DNA from: Asterias rubens
Lineage: Eukaryota; Echinodermata; Asteroidea; Forcipulatida; Asteriidae
Direction of reading: 5' to 3'
DNA: 64,000 nucleotides
Assembly: GCF_902459465.1 (NCBI RefSeq)
Contig: NC_047067.1
Span: 21,699,680 to 21,763,679, forward strand
Shown here: positions 1 through 11,865 of the stretch, one piece after another
Layout of the letters: each line of letters begins with the position of its first letter
Position numbering within the stretch: position 1 is the first letter of the stretch
The notes under the pieces: model-generated
What the model was told of the DNA's origin: nothing
The model's database searches: none
The model's input: the letters and a program-made list of their open reading frames with translations, nothing else
Program-made: the position numbers and the translations under genes

Positions 1-360
1 AATAGGGAAGGGATCAGACATCCCTCTTTTTCACGAGACCCTACTTCACGTAGTGGTCACAATGGAAACCGCCCTCTATCTTGAAAAAAGTAGTATCCCG
101 CCCATTTTATGAATATTAAAAAACCTATCATGAGTAGTAGTCGAAATTTGCAGCTTTGAAGGCGTGACAAACATCTCCCTCATGAATAATGCATACTTTT
201 ACTCGACGTGGAACTTCCAGGAAGGCTTGTGAAAATTTATTGGAGTAAATAATGTACAACAAGTGTATCATTTACTTTAGTATGGTGCTCTATTTACGGC
301 AGCTGTTTTCCGATGCTGAGGCGACAAGGAACCAAACACCGGTAAATTAAATTTCAGAAC
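1..360. other. Upstream region of DNAJB11
   Basis: No gene or clear repeat is visible. The last part before the ATG at 361 is presumably 5' UTR and promoter of DNAJB11. I could not place a transcription start. Confidence 0.4.
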
Positions 361-3044
361 ATGGCGAATTCACTATGCAGTGTGTGTATTATTATCCTAC
401 ACATTTGCTTAACTGTACTCGCAGGGTAAGTTTTTTTCAATAATTTCTTTACAATAAATGATAGTTGAAGATATACTCATTAATATGTGTGAGTTGTACC
501 GTTTTTACTAATTTTAGTAGGACTATCAAAACATGAATGTTTTTTTTTAACGTTGACGGTTGAGTACACTGCCAATTGCTATAGGGAGCCCATAAGGTTT
601 AGCGAGATTCAGAACCGCAATGCGTTGTGGGAAGGCATATGGGGCAGTTTGCTATGCGATGTATGTTGTCATGCACGACTCGCGCACGTATCGCTTATAT
701 CTTTGTGGGATCTTTGTGTGTGTTCAACAGCACCCTCTCTTGATATTTTGCTAACCTTATGCACATGACGTCATTTCAGTACGGCGCTCCCGCATTGAGG
801 TCAAAAGGAGATTGTTCATTGGTCAATCTATGTGCGTTTTGATTGTTTCGTCACCGTTTGACCTCAAAGATGGCGGCTGGATGACGTCAATGCATAAGGT
901 CTATTGGGGATTAATACACACGTATGTATATTTACATGTACGGGTAATGACTAATGTACGCAGTTCATACTTCCTGCGAATCTGAATGCGATACGAATAA
1001 TGAGGTTACAAATTTGCAAAGTCAACAAATATTTCGCAACTCCTGCGAAACATTCCCTGCGAAAACAGCCATGTGAAGGAAGTGAGTTTTGTGATGTTGG
1101 AATCCGCTTCACATTGTCATTCACAGGGAGTATGAACCCGGCACCACTTATTCACTAAATTTTACCAATAATAAAGGAATATCAATTTTTTTTGAAAATT
1201 GTTAAATAAGATATCATTTCTAATATTTCATAATGTATGAAAAAGTGGTGGTAGGACTAGGATGAGGAAAATTTTCCACAACTGTTGCTGAAGAAGTATG
1301 TCTATATTTCAACGGACCTGACAAAAATCACTTTGCGTAACTATGAGTGTGTGCATGTGCGAGTTGTGTATGTTGACCAGCATTTGCAGGCTAACAATTG
1401 AGTCAATTTATAAGTTGTAATTGGATTGTTAGTATAGTTAACCCAGGGAAAATAAAATTCATGATATGTGTATTTTTGATTTGTCTGATTTTGAACCATC
1501 AGGAGAGATTTCTACAAGATCCTTGGTGTACCCAAATCGGCAACAAAGAACCAAATCAAGAAAGCATATCGTAAGTTGGCCATGCAGTATCATCCAGACA
1601 AGAATCCAGACAATGAAGAAGCGGAAGAGAAGTTCAAAGATTTAGGTGCAGCTTACGAGGTAAGAACATTTCATATGCATGTCAAGGCCGAGAAGTTATG
1701 AGCACCACTGGACTCCTTCATAGAGCTGCTAAAGCACAAAAGGTAGCTAAGCACAACAAAAGTATGCTTGCCAAAAATATGTTTACCAGCCAATATGCCA
1801 TCTCGTATGTACAATCTGTGACTGGTATTCTGCCAACTTTTGCTTAGCAGAAACTTTTTAAGCAATATTTTCTGCTTTTAAAGCAGCTCTATGAAATTAA
1901 GCTCTGGTGTGTCAGATCAGCAGAGCATGGGTTCGAGTCTCGGTCTGTGCACTTGTGTCCTTAAGCAAGACATTTCAGCCATTAATGCTATACTGATGTG
2001 TTAGAGTATTATATGAAATTGGACCATGATACTCCACAATGCATGTTAAAAACTATGAATTATGCAAATCATATTCCAAATCACACCATTTCACTAATTA
2101 TGCTAAGCTCAGTTCTGCATTGTCCATATTATGTGTTCATGTAGATCAACATTATGTATTTATGTATTGTATTCTACTTCATTCATAAACACCCACTCAT
2201 TGAGCTGTTGTGGCCTTGTATGATTGGCCAGCAGTTTATCATATTCTTATGAATTATTCAGAAGGAGGCAGGGACTGACAAAGCAGTGGGCGGGGCTTAG
2301 TATTTAATGCAGTGTTAATTCATACATTTTGTACATTGGTTGACATCCTGTCTTTGTGAAGGAAGTAAATAACTTTAGTAGGATGAATTATGATAATTTT
2401 GCGGTAGTTTTCCATCAGGAAATGTCAAAATTGAGCGGTCTTACTTGCAAAACATATTGAGTTTTAAATAAAGCAATACTTCTGGTTGGATTGAATTTAC
2501 AAACTGAAAACATGATACTCATAGATGCCCCAATGAGATGGACATTTTTCTGTGCCCTTTCATGAGCGAAGTTCAAGGCCTGAATGTATTGTAACACTAA
2601 CATTCTTGTTTACAGCTGATGCAAATTATCACATATTTTTAATAATAATAATGATTGAAAATAATGATTTTGCTCAGGTTTTATCAGACGACGCCAAGAG
2701 GAAACAGTATGACAGACATGGTGAGGAAGGAGTGAAGGAACAAGGACATGGCGACCCATTCTCAAGGTATGTTACTCTCCCCCCATCTGCATCAAATCTA
2801 GGACCAAGACCACTCCCAGAAACTCCAATGGGGCCCAATTTCATGGCTTTGCTTTACCGTAAGCAAAGTAGCGGCACTTATGGAAGCAGGGAACTCCACA
2901 CTTACATCAAGCGTATTTTTAGGGTAAGAAGGGAATTTTCGCTTTGTGGGCGCGTGCGTACCTCTTGTTACAAGGGATTCTTCGCTTACAGCACCCAGTG
3001 CGCCTTGAACACCCAGCAGGGTGGATATGTGCACATTACAAGTC

Positions 3045-3081
<37 letters not shown>

Positions 3082-6000
3082 AAGAGAATGGTGATCATGA
3101 ATGACAGTGTGTGATGTGTTCTGAAACAACTGTTTTTTTCCTTTTTTTCCCCACAATTTTGTTGCAGTTTTTTTGGTGATTTTGCTCATTTTGGCTTTGG
3201 AGGTCAGCAACGGAACCCCGAGACACCTCGAGGTGATGACATAACAATGGATCTACCTGTATCGCTAGAAGAACTTTATACCGGAAATTTTGTAGAGGTA
3301 AGTTTTCATGAAAGGATTTTGGGTTGAACAAAGACAAATTTACTCGAGTGGGATTTGAACCAAATACCTCCTCAGGATTAACGTGCCAGCGCACTAACAA
3401 CTGAGATATCTAGCCATATGTTGGCGGTGTCTCTAATTTGTAAATAACTTTGATTGGGGGTTCCGGTCAGAAGCCATATGACCGTTGCTGTCATTTAGCC
3501 AGGGATCACACCCAATGTTATTTTTGGGAGGCATTCTGCTAGTTTTACATTGTAAACAGTGGTCCTTTAGTATTCAATCCCATACTGTAATTAATGTTGG
3601 TGTCAACTATGTAAAAGTTTTTATTTTTGTTTGTCACTGCACAATTTGAAACTTTATTTGTTTGTTCTAAGGCTGTAAGATATAAACCAGTGGCACATAC
3701 TGCACCGGGTACCAGGAAGTGTAACTGTAGGCAAGAGATGCGAACACATCAATTGGGACCAGGGAGATTTCAGATGACGCAGCATGAAGTGTGTGACGAG
3801 TGTGCAAGAGTCAAGTAAGTCTCTAGTGGTTTATTTAAAACCTTTATAAAAACGTGGGATCCTGACTAGCACTGAGGATGACTGTGTAGAAAGGACGATG
3901 AAAAACAAGTTTTAGATGTTATTACTGTAAGTTTCTGGTAATGAAAGCAAGGATGCCTCATAAGTGAACTTAATTACTGTTGCTCGCAAGCCTGAGGAAA
4001 CCTCGCCAAAATCCACCAAATTAAGGTGCTCAAGGCACACAAGAGGGAATCATCACACAGTAAAGGAAAATCAGATGAAGAACATTTAAATCGTTCAATT
4101 GTATAAGTCTTCATGGGCCAAACTTTTGAACTAAAATGGTTAAAAGCTGGAGTCCGACTTGTGTAGTAACCAAACTATTAGATGGCAACTGTAATGTTTT
4201 GTGTTTTTCTGAAGGTTGGTGAATGAAGAAAAGTTGCTCGAGATTGAGATTGAGCCCGGGATGAGGGACGGTCAGGATTATCCATTCTTGGCAGAAGGTA
4301 AACAAAAAGTCTTCATGATTTATCTATATTTGTTTATTTGTACTGATTAATTATGGTTGTGGAGCCAAGGATTCTTTGAAAAGTGAACTTAATCAGCCAA
4401 GAACCCCACGGCCATGGAGAGAAGTGTAAGAAGGAAGTTTCAGTTTTGTGGGAAGAAAACCAAAGAGAATTATTCTAGGGAAAACATGCAGTCAGGTATG
4501 GACTGAAAACCCAATTGAATAATAATTAAAATTTTGTATTTCTTTTTCAGGGGAGCCTCATATAGATGGTGAACCTGGTGACCTCAGATTTAGAATTATT
4601 GCAGAAAAGTAAGTCTGGTGAATGTTTCAATCCCCCTACTCTTGGTAACAATTTTCTTCAAGTTACCCGACCATTTGAAACCATTCAACTGCATGGGCTT
4701 TGTAGGATGGCATAACTGTGCACATAATAACTGTGTCTATCTGTGTAGATGCATTCACTGCATGGAATCATAACTGTGTCTATCTGTGTAGATGCATTCA
4801 CTGCATGGAATCATAACTGTGTCTATCTGTGTAGATGCATTCACTGCATGGAATCATAACTGTGTCTATCTGTGTAGATGCATTCACTGCATGCAATCAT
4901 GTAGTAGGCTGGATAAGTTCATCTATCATTCAAAATCAGGGTGGATGATATTGAACTGTCAGGTAGTGGGAGGGTTAGTATAATCCAAAATGGAAGAATT
5001 ATCTATGAATTTAAATAATCTGGGCTTGATTTCACAAGAGATAGACTATTTCTACATGGCATTATGGACAAGGCAGTATTGGTGCACACACTTCCAGTAA
5101 TTTGTCTTCACTGTTCTTGTACCCTTGACCTTAATTGGCTATTGTAGATCCCTTTGGCTTTTTCTTGGGCAATTTTTTTCATAAAAGTAAAATCTATAAA
5201 ACCATGTTGAACTTTCTCACTGATTTCTCTTAGGCACAATCGTTTTGAACGTAGAGGTGATGATCTATACACCAATATAACGATATCACTGGTAGACGCC
5301 TTAGCTGGTTTTACAATGGAGATTCCTCATCTAGATGGCCACAAGGTATTTACAAAATTGTTATTCATTTATTCATTTATTCATGTATGCTGTAATTCTT
5401 GAACTGGGGGTTAACGCATAACTTGTATACACTTATTTAATCATAACATATTATTATACCAAAGTCTTTAGTGCGCGTATCTACCAACAAGGTACTCAAT
5501 GCTCTTAGCATATACATTTTTACAGAAAGATGATCTTCTGTCAAGGGAACTAGGCAAACTCCCACAAGAGGATATGAAGTGTGGACCCGAGAACGAAAGA
5601 GGTCCACACAATGTTAGGACTTGAAACACTCTGGAGTGACATTAGTGCATATAATGTTTATGAAGTTTGTAAGAAACTACATATGTGAAGCAGGTCACAA
5701 GAAGTACTAGATGGAAGCAAACTTGGTGATTAAGTTTTCCATATGGGATTTGAGGCATTGCATGGTGAGGTATCAATATATACTTGGTTTGGGTCACACA
5801 GTGTGTGTCTAATTGCCAGGTAGATTCTCTTCTTTATAGAAATAAGTTTTTCATGCTCTTTTTTGAATGCTTGTATAATTCTTAAAGGTCAAAATCAGCC
5901 GAGAGAAGGTGACATGGCCCGGTGCTAAGATGCACAAACAGGGCGAGGGCATGCCTAATTATGACAACAACCACGTCAAAGGAATGCTCGTCATTACGTT

Positions 6001-6597
6001 CGATGTGGACTTTCCTAAAGGAGACTTTACTACAGAGGAAAAACAACGTGAGTTTGAATGTTGTTTACAGTGTTTGTTTTTGTTTCTTTAGATGATCTTC
6101 CTGTCAAGGGAACGTGGCAAACTCCCACAAGGGGGTATAAACGCCAAGCTGGCAACAGCCAATCTCTCTCATACAAACATTGGTTTAACGTCTATGACTA
6201 TGAGTTGCACACATCAATGCGTCTTGGTTTAGTGCACTAGGCTTAATTTCTAGTGGCTGAGTCATGTGGGTTCGAATCCTGGTCATGACACTTGTGTCCC
6301 TGAGCAAGACATTTAACTACAATTACTTCTGTTCGTTCAGGGGCAAATGGGTACCTGTGAGGGCAGAGATGGTTTAGGTCATTATCAGAATGAATGATCA
6401 CAGATTTCTAGAAAATTACATGTTTTTTTCCCCCTTTGTAAAGAAACCCAGTTGTCATACACCAATTTATATTACTGTACTTCTGCAATACTGATCCCAA
6501 TTCTTGTGTTCTTTTCTTTTTCCCCAACCCAGATATAAAAAATCTACTGAAGAAAGGAGCCAAACCCAAAGTCTACAACGGTCTTCAAGGGTACTGA
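361..6597 (+). CDS. DNAJB11: DNAJB11 (ERdj3), ER-resident HSP40 co-chaperone, 10 exons
   Basis: Exons: 361-425, 1503-1659, 2678-2766, 3168-3297, 3672-3814, 4215-4297, 4551-4608, 5234-5345, 5888-6047, 6533-6597. Phases agree throughout and the sum is 1062 nt (353 aa; the human protein is about 358). Exon 1 encodes a hydrophobic signal peptide beginning [12 protein letters not shown]. Exon 2 holds the J domain with the HPD motif (YHPDKNPDN) that stimulates BiP ATPase. Exon 4 is a short G/F region, and exon 5 carries the paired cysteines CNC...CDEC of the substrate-binding domain. The C-terminus ends KVYNGLQGY as in vertebrates. In the family this protein binds nascent or unfolded clients in the ER lumen and hands them to BiP. 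The start is the first ATG opening a signal peptide in frame with the J domain. Introns hold palindromic repeats, a 43-bp minisatellite and an ATT microsatellite. No lesion was seen. Confidence 0.96.
753..905. repeat. Palindromic element with TTATGCA...TGCATAA ends, copy 1
   Basis: Ends are inverted: ACCTTATGCACATGACGTCA on the left and TGACGTCAATGCATAAGGT on the right, about 150 bp, non-coding. A second copy with the same interior (a gcgttttgattgtttcgtcacc core) lies at 61283-61462. This looks like a MITE. It sits in intron 1 of DNAJB11. Confidence 0.75.
961..1138. repeat. Palindromic element with TTCATACTTCCTGCGAA ends, copy 1
   Basis: The left end GTTCATACTTCCTGCGAA is mirrored by a right end reading CAGGGAGTATGAAC. 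Related sequences occur at 19970-20160 and 51664-51730, so this is a dispersed family of short foldback elements. In intron 1 of DNAJB11. Confidence 0.6.
1710..1910. repeat. Palindromic element, TTCATAGAGCTGCT family (family D)
   Basis: Left end TTCATAGAGCTGCTAAAGCAC and right end AAGCAGCTCTATGAAATT are inverted. The interior is rich in GTAAACATA- and TGCTTA-type motifs. The same family recurs at 14881-15095, 15398-15682, 23247-23755 (interrupted), 45620-45830, 55300-55490 and about 60275-60370. It lies in intron 2 of DNAJB11. Confidence 0.65.
2820..3000. repeat. Partial palindromic element, GGGCCCAATTTCATGG family
   Basis: Begins GGGCCCAATTTCATGGCTTTG and continues with alternating GTAAG/CTTAC motifs. 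A fuller copy with both ends is at 11427-11690. In intron 3 of DNAJB11. Confidence 0.5.
3044..3080. repeat. ATT microsatellite
   Basis: About a dozen uninterrupted TTA triplets in DNAJB11 intron 3. Confidence 0.9.
3335..3425 (-). repeat. tRNA-like SINE fragment
   Basis: Read on the minus strand this has an A-box-like stretch (TAGATATCTCAGTTGTTAG) followed by a B-box-like GGTTCAAATCC at tRNA spacing. It is degenerate, in intron 4 of DNAJB11, and not a functional tRNA. Confidence 0.4.
4729..4897. repeat. 43-bp minisatellite, 4 copies
   Basis: The unit starts AACTGTGTCTATCTGTGTAG and contains GATGCATTCACTGCATGGAA. Starts at 4729, 4772, 4815 and 4858 give a period of 43. The copies are nearly identical, so the expansion is recent. 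In DNAJB11 intron 7. Confidence 0.92.
5740..5840. repeat. Partial element, GAGGCATTGCATGGTGAGG family (family E)
   Basis: Contains GATTTGAGGCATTGCATGG and TGCCAGGTAGA, shared with 27105-27515 and 50885-51260. Only the left end of the element is present. In DNAJB11 intron 8. Confidence 0.55.
6243..6400 (+). repeat. tRNA-derived SINE, partial (GTCATGACACTTGTGTCC family)
   Basis: Has a B box GTGGGTTCGAATCC followed by the family tail GTCATGACACTTGTGTCCCTGAGCAAGACAT and a GGGTACCTGTGAGGG motif. Other copies: 11866-12415, 12603-12690, 23925-24245, 48065-48195 (-) and 63805-63905 (-). In the last intron of DNAJB11. Confidence 0.65.
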
Positions 6598-7655
6598 TGT
6601 GGGATTTTTTTATTAGCAAAAAGTTTCGTAGATTTATTGATTTGATTAACTTGTGTTAAAAAAAGACAGCCATCTTGAAAAAGTTTGTGAACAAACTCAC
6701 CGGGATCCTTAGTTATATTTGAAGGCTGTGTGAATACAACTGGCTTCACACTTGGGTTTGAACAAGCTTTTTTTGGTTTACATGTATGGCAATTGAACAT
6801 TTATTCATCTGTTTCAAATTAATGTCTAACCACACTGAAGGTTAGTCAGGTTCCTTTATGAGCGAGTTGAGATTAGTGTTAACGATTGCTATTGTGTACA
6901 GACCCCAGATTTCTACAGGAAGACACGGTTATTGCAGTATTATTAGGAATATTTTTTTCCATTTTTTTTTTTAATCTCAAAATATCTGTGATTATTACAC
7001 AACTTTCCCAATATACATGTACATGTATATTTTCAGATGACTGTTTCTTGTTCTGTATGTTTTAATGTTTCCATCACTAGTTTTATTTCATGTATCACAA
7101 AAAAAAGTCATTTTGTATACAAGAATTTGTCCTTGCGCGATCCAAAAAAACACCAAGGTATTAAATTTAGGGTTGTTGAAAAAGGTATACAATAATGCAC
7201 AAGTCTTTGGTTGTCATTTTATGAAATATTTGTTAGGTTTGTATTGGCTTCACACAGCAACTCTGCTTTAATGAAGACTGCACATAAAGTCATTTAATTT
7301 TTGTTGTAAACAGCGACATTGATAAAGCAGCAAACGGGCTTCCCCCCATTTGTTTCACTCTACAAATTGCTTTTTCCTGGAAGTGTAATGCCATGGCAAC
7401 TTTTGCAGATGGCATTACTTTTTGCAGAGTGCAACTATCTTATCTCAAGTCCTTTTGTGAGTGTTCATCTTCCCAACAATAGAAACAAAATCTGCTTTAC
7501 TGAGCCTCACTTGCTTATTTGTTGTAAATGAAAAGACACCGGTAGTAATTTATAATGAAACATGAATAAACGGAGAACCATCTCCAGTACTTGACAAACA
7601 TTTTGTGATCTCTATGTTTATTTATTTAGTAGTCTTTGTAGAGATGTCAATTTAG
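6598..7655. other. DNAJB11 3' UTR and AT-rich spacer
   Basis: No further coding sequence is seen. An AATAAA at 7565-7570 is one candidate poly(A) signal for DNAJB11. The rest is AT-rich and without obvious repeats. Confidence 0.4.
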
Positions 7656-7805
7656 CAATAGGAGACTTTCCAACGCTAGGCGGCAGCAGACATACCGGGT
7701 AAATTTCCATTGTTTACGTAGTTCTGAACATGCGCATAATTCTGAGAACAATGGATTTACCCGGTAAGTCTGCTGCCCTCTATCGTCCCAGAAAGTCTCC
7801 CATTG
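7656..7805. repeat. 150-bp perfect-ended foldback MITE (family F), copy 1
   Basis: Starts CAATAGGAGACTTTCCAACG and ends CAGAAAGTCTCCCATTG. The whole element is a long inverted repeat around the centre, with ACCGGGTAAATTTCCATTG opposite CAATGGATTTACCCGGTAAG. It is 150 bp and non-coding. Two other copies, also 150 bp and nearly identical, are at 54267-54416 and 61553-61702. Confidence 0.85.
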
Positions 7806-7965
7806 GTGCAAGATATGCGAAGAGATTTCCTATGGTACATGTACGAGTAGGATTCTACTCTACTCACTATATAACTGGTACTCTTCACGTCGCTGTGTTA
7901 AGCCAATGCAAAAATAACTGAGTACCAGCATCACCTGACTTTAGGAGGCGGTGAGTGGACTATAT

Positions 7966-8094
7966 GGCCGTGTCCGAAACGGCGACTTCGGCTAGAGCTA
8001 CGGCTAGATCGCGCGCATCTGCCTATTCTTCAACACTGGTAGACGCGCTGATCTAGACGTAGCTGTAGCCGAAGTCGTTGTTTCGGACACGGCC
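7966..8094. repeat. 129-bp hairpin element (GGCCGTGTCCGAAAC family H)
   Basis: Left arm GGCCGTGTCCGAAACGGCGA is mirrored by the right arm GTCGTTGTTTCGGACACGGCC. The arms are about 55 nt around a short centre. A related interrupted copy starts at 61227. Confidence 0.8.
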
Positions 8095-8789
8095 TTAGTC
8101 AGGTGAGTCGGTGCGCGCGCTGTCGGTGAATTGGCCGCGGTGTGCGTGAAAAGGAAACGAGAAACGTCTTGCACCAAGACTATATGCCTGTATGTTGCGT
8201 GCTACAGAGTTTGTGAAGGTGGTGCCCTAAAGAGAATGTCTTTCTCTGGAATTCCCGAAAAGCAAAACGTGTGCTCTCCTCTGCTCCCCCAGGAATCAAC
8301 TATGGAAATTGGAAAGTGTTTATTGAATTGAAGTGATTTGCATGAAGGTACCTGGGTTATTCGCTTGAATTTTACCTGACTAACTAGTACTACTACTGGC
8401 TCCTTAAATTGTGTTGGGTAAGATTGTTGATTATAAAAGTAAAACATGTTTATGGAGGAAGACAACATGCAACATTCATTTTAACAACACTCACTCACTT
8501 TGCAGCTCTGGATCTGGATATCTCCCAATGTAGGTTGCAGGTGTGTGGTACATAGTGTGTAGTTGGTGTCCACTAGTTTACAATTACATTTTTAGCGTTT
8601 TCGTACGAAAATGCAATGTCAAATTTATATTACTTTCTTTACAAATCGGATGGCACTGACTTTTAGTTACACTTCCAAAGTGTTTTGTTGTAATGTATCT
8701 GTATCTGTATTGGTCTCCGTACAAACACCTGGTGAGGTTGTCGTCGTACGTCGGGTAGGGGTCTAAACGCAACGCAGCTTGGCAAACCA
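8095..8789. other. Non-genic stretch before LINE fragment
   Basis: No recognisable gene. The last part, just outside the minus-strand LINE ORF, is probably the 3' tail of that element. Confidence 0.3.
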
Positions 8790-9615
8790 TTAGTTGTTGT
8801 AATGCGCTTTTTCTGTCGCTTGGTGGATGTTGATGGAGTCTAGCGCAGCCTTAAATGACTTAAGGTCAGGTGCAGTACGGATGTCTTGGGGATGTAGGTT
8901 CCACTCTGGCAAGGTCTTGGGATATAATGAGAACCGGTAACAGTCTTTGTGGGCACGGATTTGTTTATATGTATGCTGGCTACTAGATGATCTTGTGGTT
9001 GTACCGGTGCATGAGTTGAGATATTCCTTTATATTGTTAGGTGTTAAACCATGTGTTTCTTTGTAGACGGATGTTAAACGAGATTTAGTCCTTCTGTCCT
9101 GGAGTGATTCCCAGTTGAGGTTTCCTAGGATTGCAGTAATGCTGGATTCACGGCTGTAATCACGAACTGTGAATCTGGCAGCCCGATTTTGGACCTGTTC
9201 AAGTTTCTTAATGTCTGTGTCGAAGTGGGGATCCCAGATAGTAGAGCCATACTCGAGTAGTGGCCTGACTAGCGTTTTGTATGCTATGGATTTCACATTG
9301 CTATTACAGTAGTAGATGTTCCTCTTTAGGAGCCCTCATCCTGTTGGCCTTGGAGCTTATTTGACTAATATGTGTTGACCATTTCAGGTCGTGGCTGAGA
9401 TCAATTCCTAGGTATGGGTGATGTTTAACTTCTGCAAGGTTTGAGTTGCCAATAATTTATGTTAGCTAGACACAATTGGTTTTTTCTTATGTGTAACCCT
9501 TAGCAAGTGGCACTTGGAGGTGTTGAAACAGAGCTGCCAATCAGTTTCCCATCTGTTGAGGGTGTTGATGTCATTTTGGAGTGTAATCGAGTCCATAGGT
9601 GAGGTAACGTTGCTT
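8790..9615 (-). mobile_element. Degenerate non-LTR retrotransposon, C-terminal reverse-transcriptase part
   Basis: On the minus strand the 168-aa open stretch 9296-8790 begins MKSIAYKTLVRPLLEYGST and continues with KKLEQVQNRAARFTV, the usual C-terminal signature of LINE reverse transcriptases. Upstream (9300-9610) the same element continues in broken frames, including LQNDINTLNRWETDWQLCFN and LLKRNIYYCNSN, separated by frameshifts and stops. It is a dead 5'-truncated copy. The clade cannot be assigned by eye. Confidence 0.85.
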
Positions 9616-9639
9616 GTTGTTGGTTAAAATTAAATAAAC

Positions 9640-9770
9640 TTTAAAGGGTCTATGTACTTTTTGTTCGCTTTCTACTACCAATCTTCAAACGGAGTAAAGT
9701 TTAATGAATGTGAAAATGTGGACATTGTGTTTTGTGTTACAAAAGGTACCCAAATCCTTTTAAAGGGTTG
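9640..9770. repeat. Partial element, GGGTCTGGGTACTTTTTGT family (family C)
   Basis: Shares TTTAAAGGGTCTATGTACTT and GTGGACATTGTGTTTTGTGT with the complete copies at 25275-25625 and 26678-27030. The interior is deleted. Confidence 0.65.
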
Positions 9771-9836
9771 AATATAATGTAATCCTACTTCTAGAACTTG
9801 GGGAACTTGACACAGGAACTTGACAATTCCCTGTCT

Positions 9837-10243
9837 GGAATCCATACACCCAGAAAGACATAACCAAAATTGAAGCCACTCAACGACGTGCTGCCAGGTT
9901 CGTTCTGCAGCTGTACCTCCGCACTGAAAGCGTGTCGGCTATGTTGAACACCTTGGAATGGGACACCTCAGAAAGGCGACGCCAGGCAGCCAGCCTCACC
10001 CTCCTCTACAAAATCCAGAACCAAACTATTGCAGTCAATCCAGACCTATACCTCAACCCAGCAATCCCATGTAATACTAGATCATTCCACCCAAACATAT
10101 ATCAGATCATCCCAGGTAGGATACAGTCATTCTCAAACTCATTTTTCCCAAGAACTGTCATCTGGTGGAACTCACTCCCCGGCAATATCATCACCTCCCC
10201 TTCAGTTGAGGTTTTCAGGGGAGTGGTGACTGCTCACCTATAA
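9837..10243 (+). mobile_element. Second non-LTR retrotransposon fragment, plus strand
   Basis: An open stretch reads WNPYTQKDITKIEATQRRAA then RFVLQLY...SVSAMLNTLEWDTSERRR and WWNSLPGNI before TAA at 10241-10243. These are typical C-terminal LINE reverse-transcriptase motifs, distinct in sequence from the fragment at 8790. The next ~120 bp look like its 3' UTR. Strongly 5'-truncated. Confidence 0.85.
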
Positions 10244-11151
10244 GCAGCAATGAGTCTTTTTTACTTGCACCATGTACAAACGCACCCCTGCACCGCTCAT
10301 GGACAAGTAGTCCCTCGGCTTTACGTCCTGTCTTATGGACCCTACCGAGTATACAAGTAGAAGTAGAAAGGAGGTCAGGAGAGCGTCCTCTAATTTGTTT
10401 TGTTGTTGTTTAGGCCTAGCTAGATTGTGAATGTAATTACTTTTGAAGATTTGGTGGGATTTGGAATCTACATGTATATATGAGGGATTGTTGCAGATTA
10501 TTCCATAATTTCTCAGTGTTCTTTGAAAAAAAGATTGTTCGTAGATGGTAGATGAGATGCAGGGTATTTTGAACTGATTGTGTTTGCCCTTTCTTGCCCT
10601 CTGCGGTTTCGATTCTAAAATGTGGCTGTGGTCGGCTTTGATTACACGTGACGATAGACGAGGTGTCAGGACACTTCGTACTTTTGCCACTTCGTACCCT
10701 GGACACTTCGTACCTTTGCAAGGTACGAAGTGACTATGGACACTCTTTGGATTGGACAAAAATGTGTTCAGTGGACTTGTCGTAAACGGGCCCAACTCGA
10801 CCATCATGACTCAGATTTTCAATTACTTTGCGCCTTCAGGACGTCCCTCTAATCTTAGTTAGGCTATATATTTTATTTACCTGGTCCCTTTTGTAAATAT
10901 TTTGCCATGAGTAACATAGTGAAATCACATGTTTGATAAAATAGCCACAGTTGTTTTGCTTACAGGCTTTTTAAAATTAGGTTCAGTTCTGAAATACTTT
11001 CATTTCTCTTCATATCCAGATCCACATGGATAATCGTCATTCTATGTGTTACCAGTGACCAGGATACCAGCTGTTCTGGTTCTCTCCTTGTTCTCATTGG
11101 TCCATATTCATGCTCGACATACTACAATACACCCAGGTGTTCGAGGCTTGT
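10244..11151. other. Non-genic stretch with small hairpin
   Basis: LINE 3' tail to about 10370, then no gene. At 10663-10735 the motif ACACTTCGTAC occurs three times, the last inside a near-perfect palindrome ACTTCGTACCTT...AAGGTACGAAGT. An antisense 189-aa open frame here matches nothing I know and crosses these repeats. Confidence 0.4.
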
Positions 11152-11426
11152 AGGATACCAAGACGTCGTACAAATACATTGATAAGTTAAGTCTATCAAA
11201 TGACAATAGACGAGAGATTCAGGAGATACTGCTGGACGCCGGCGCCCAGCATGAAAAGCTGCTAGCAGAGTACCAGGCAGAGACATAAAGACCATTGACC
11301 ATCGGTAAGAGATATTTGTCAAGTTTACTTATTGCAATAAATAGTTATGCCTGAAGTTGTGTTTCCAACTTCTTTTGGGCCCTTTTTCAAACCTCGGCTT
11401 GGGCTCTGGCTTATAGGCTCCAAGCT

Positions 11427-11690
11427 CTATCTACTGGGCCCAATTTCATGGCTCTGCTTACCGCCGAAATTCTGCGCTTACTTGATTCCCGCTTACGTGC
11501 AAGCGCCGAATTTCTGCGCTAGCCTTGTAAGCGTAGAATGCCTATGTAACGTGGAATACGCACGCGCAGAAGCCAAAATTCGCCATAACCCGTGAAATAC
11601 GCTTGCCGTAAGCACAGAATTCCCTGCTCCGTGAGCGCCGATTCTGTGCTTACGGTAAGCAGAGCCATGAAATTGGGCCCTGATGTTCGA
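11427..11690. repeat. Palindromic element with GGGCCCAATTTCATGG ends
   Basis: Left GGGCCCAATTTCATGGCTCTGC is mirrored by right GCAGAGCCATGAAATTGGGCCC. The interior contains several CGCTTAC/GTAAGCG motifs and is itself partly repetitive. Intron of the TPR pseudogene. Confidence 0.8.
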
Positions 11691-11865
11691 ACCACCACGT
11701 GAAATACGCGCTGGTCCAAAAAGGCAGTTTAAAGGCTGAGCTCTGCGTTTCCACTGCGTACCAGTGCGCAGAGCCGGAGCCCAAATACCTAGGTTTGAGA
11801 AAGGCCCCTGGTCAAAACCCTTTCTTTTTCTGTGTGCTTTCAAATTCTGCCTCTTTCGCTTTATG

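Noticed and set aside
10238-10807. 189-residue minus-strand frame
   Set aside because: It overlaps the LINE tail and the TACGAAGT palindrome, and has no recognisable domain.
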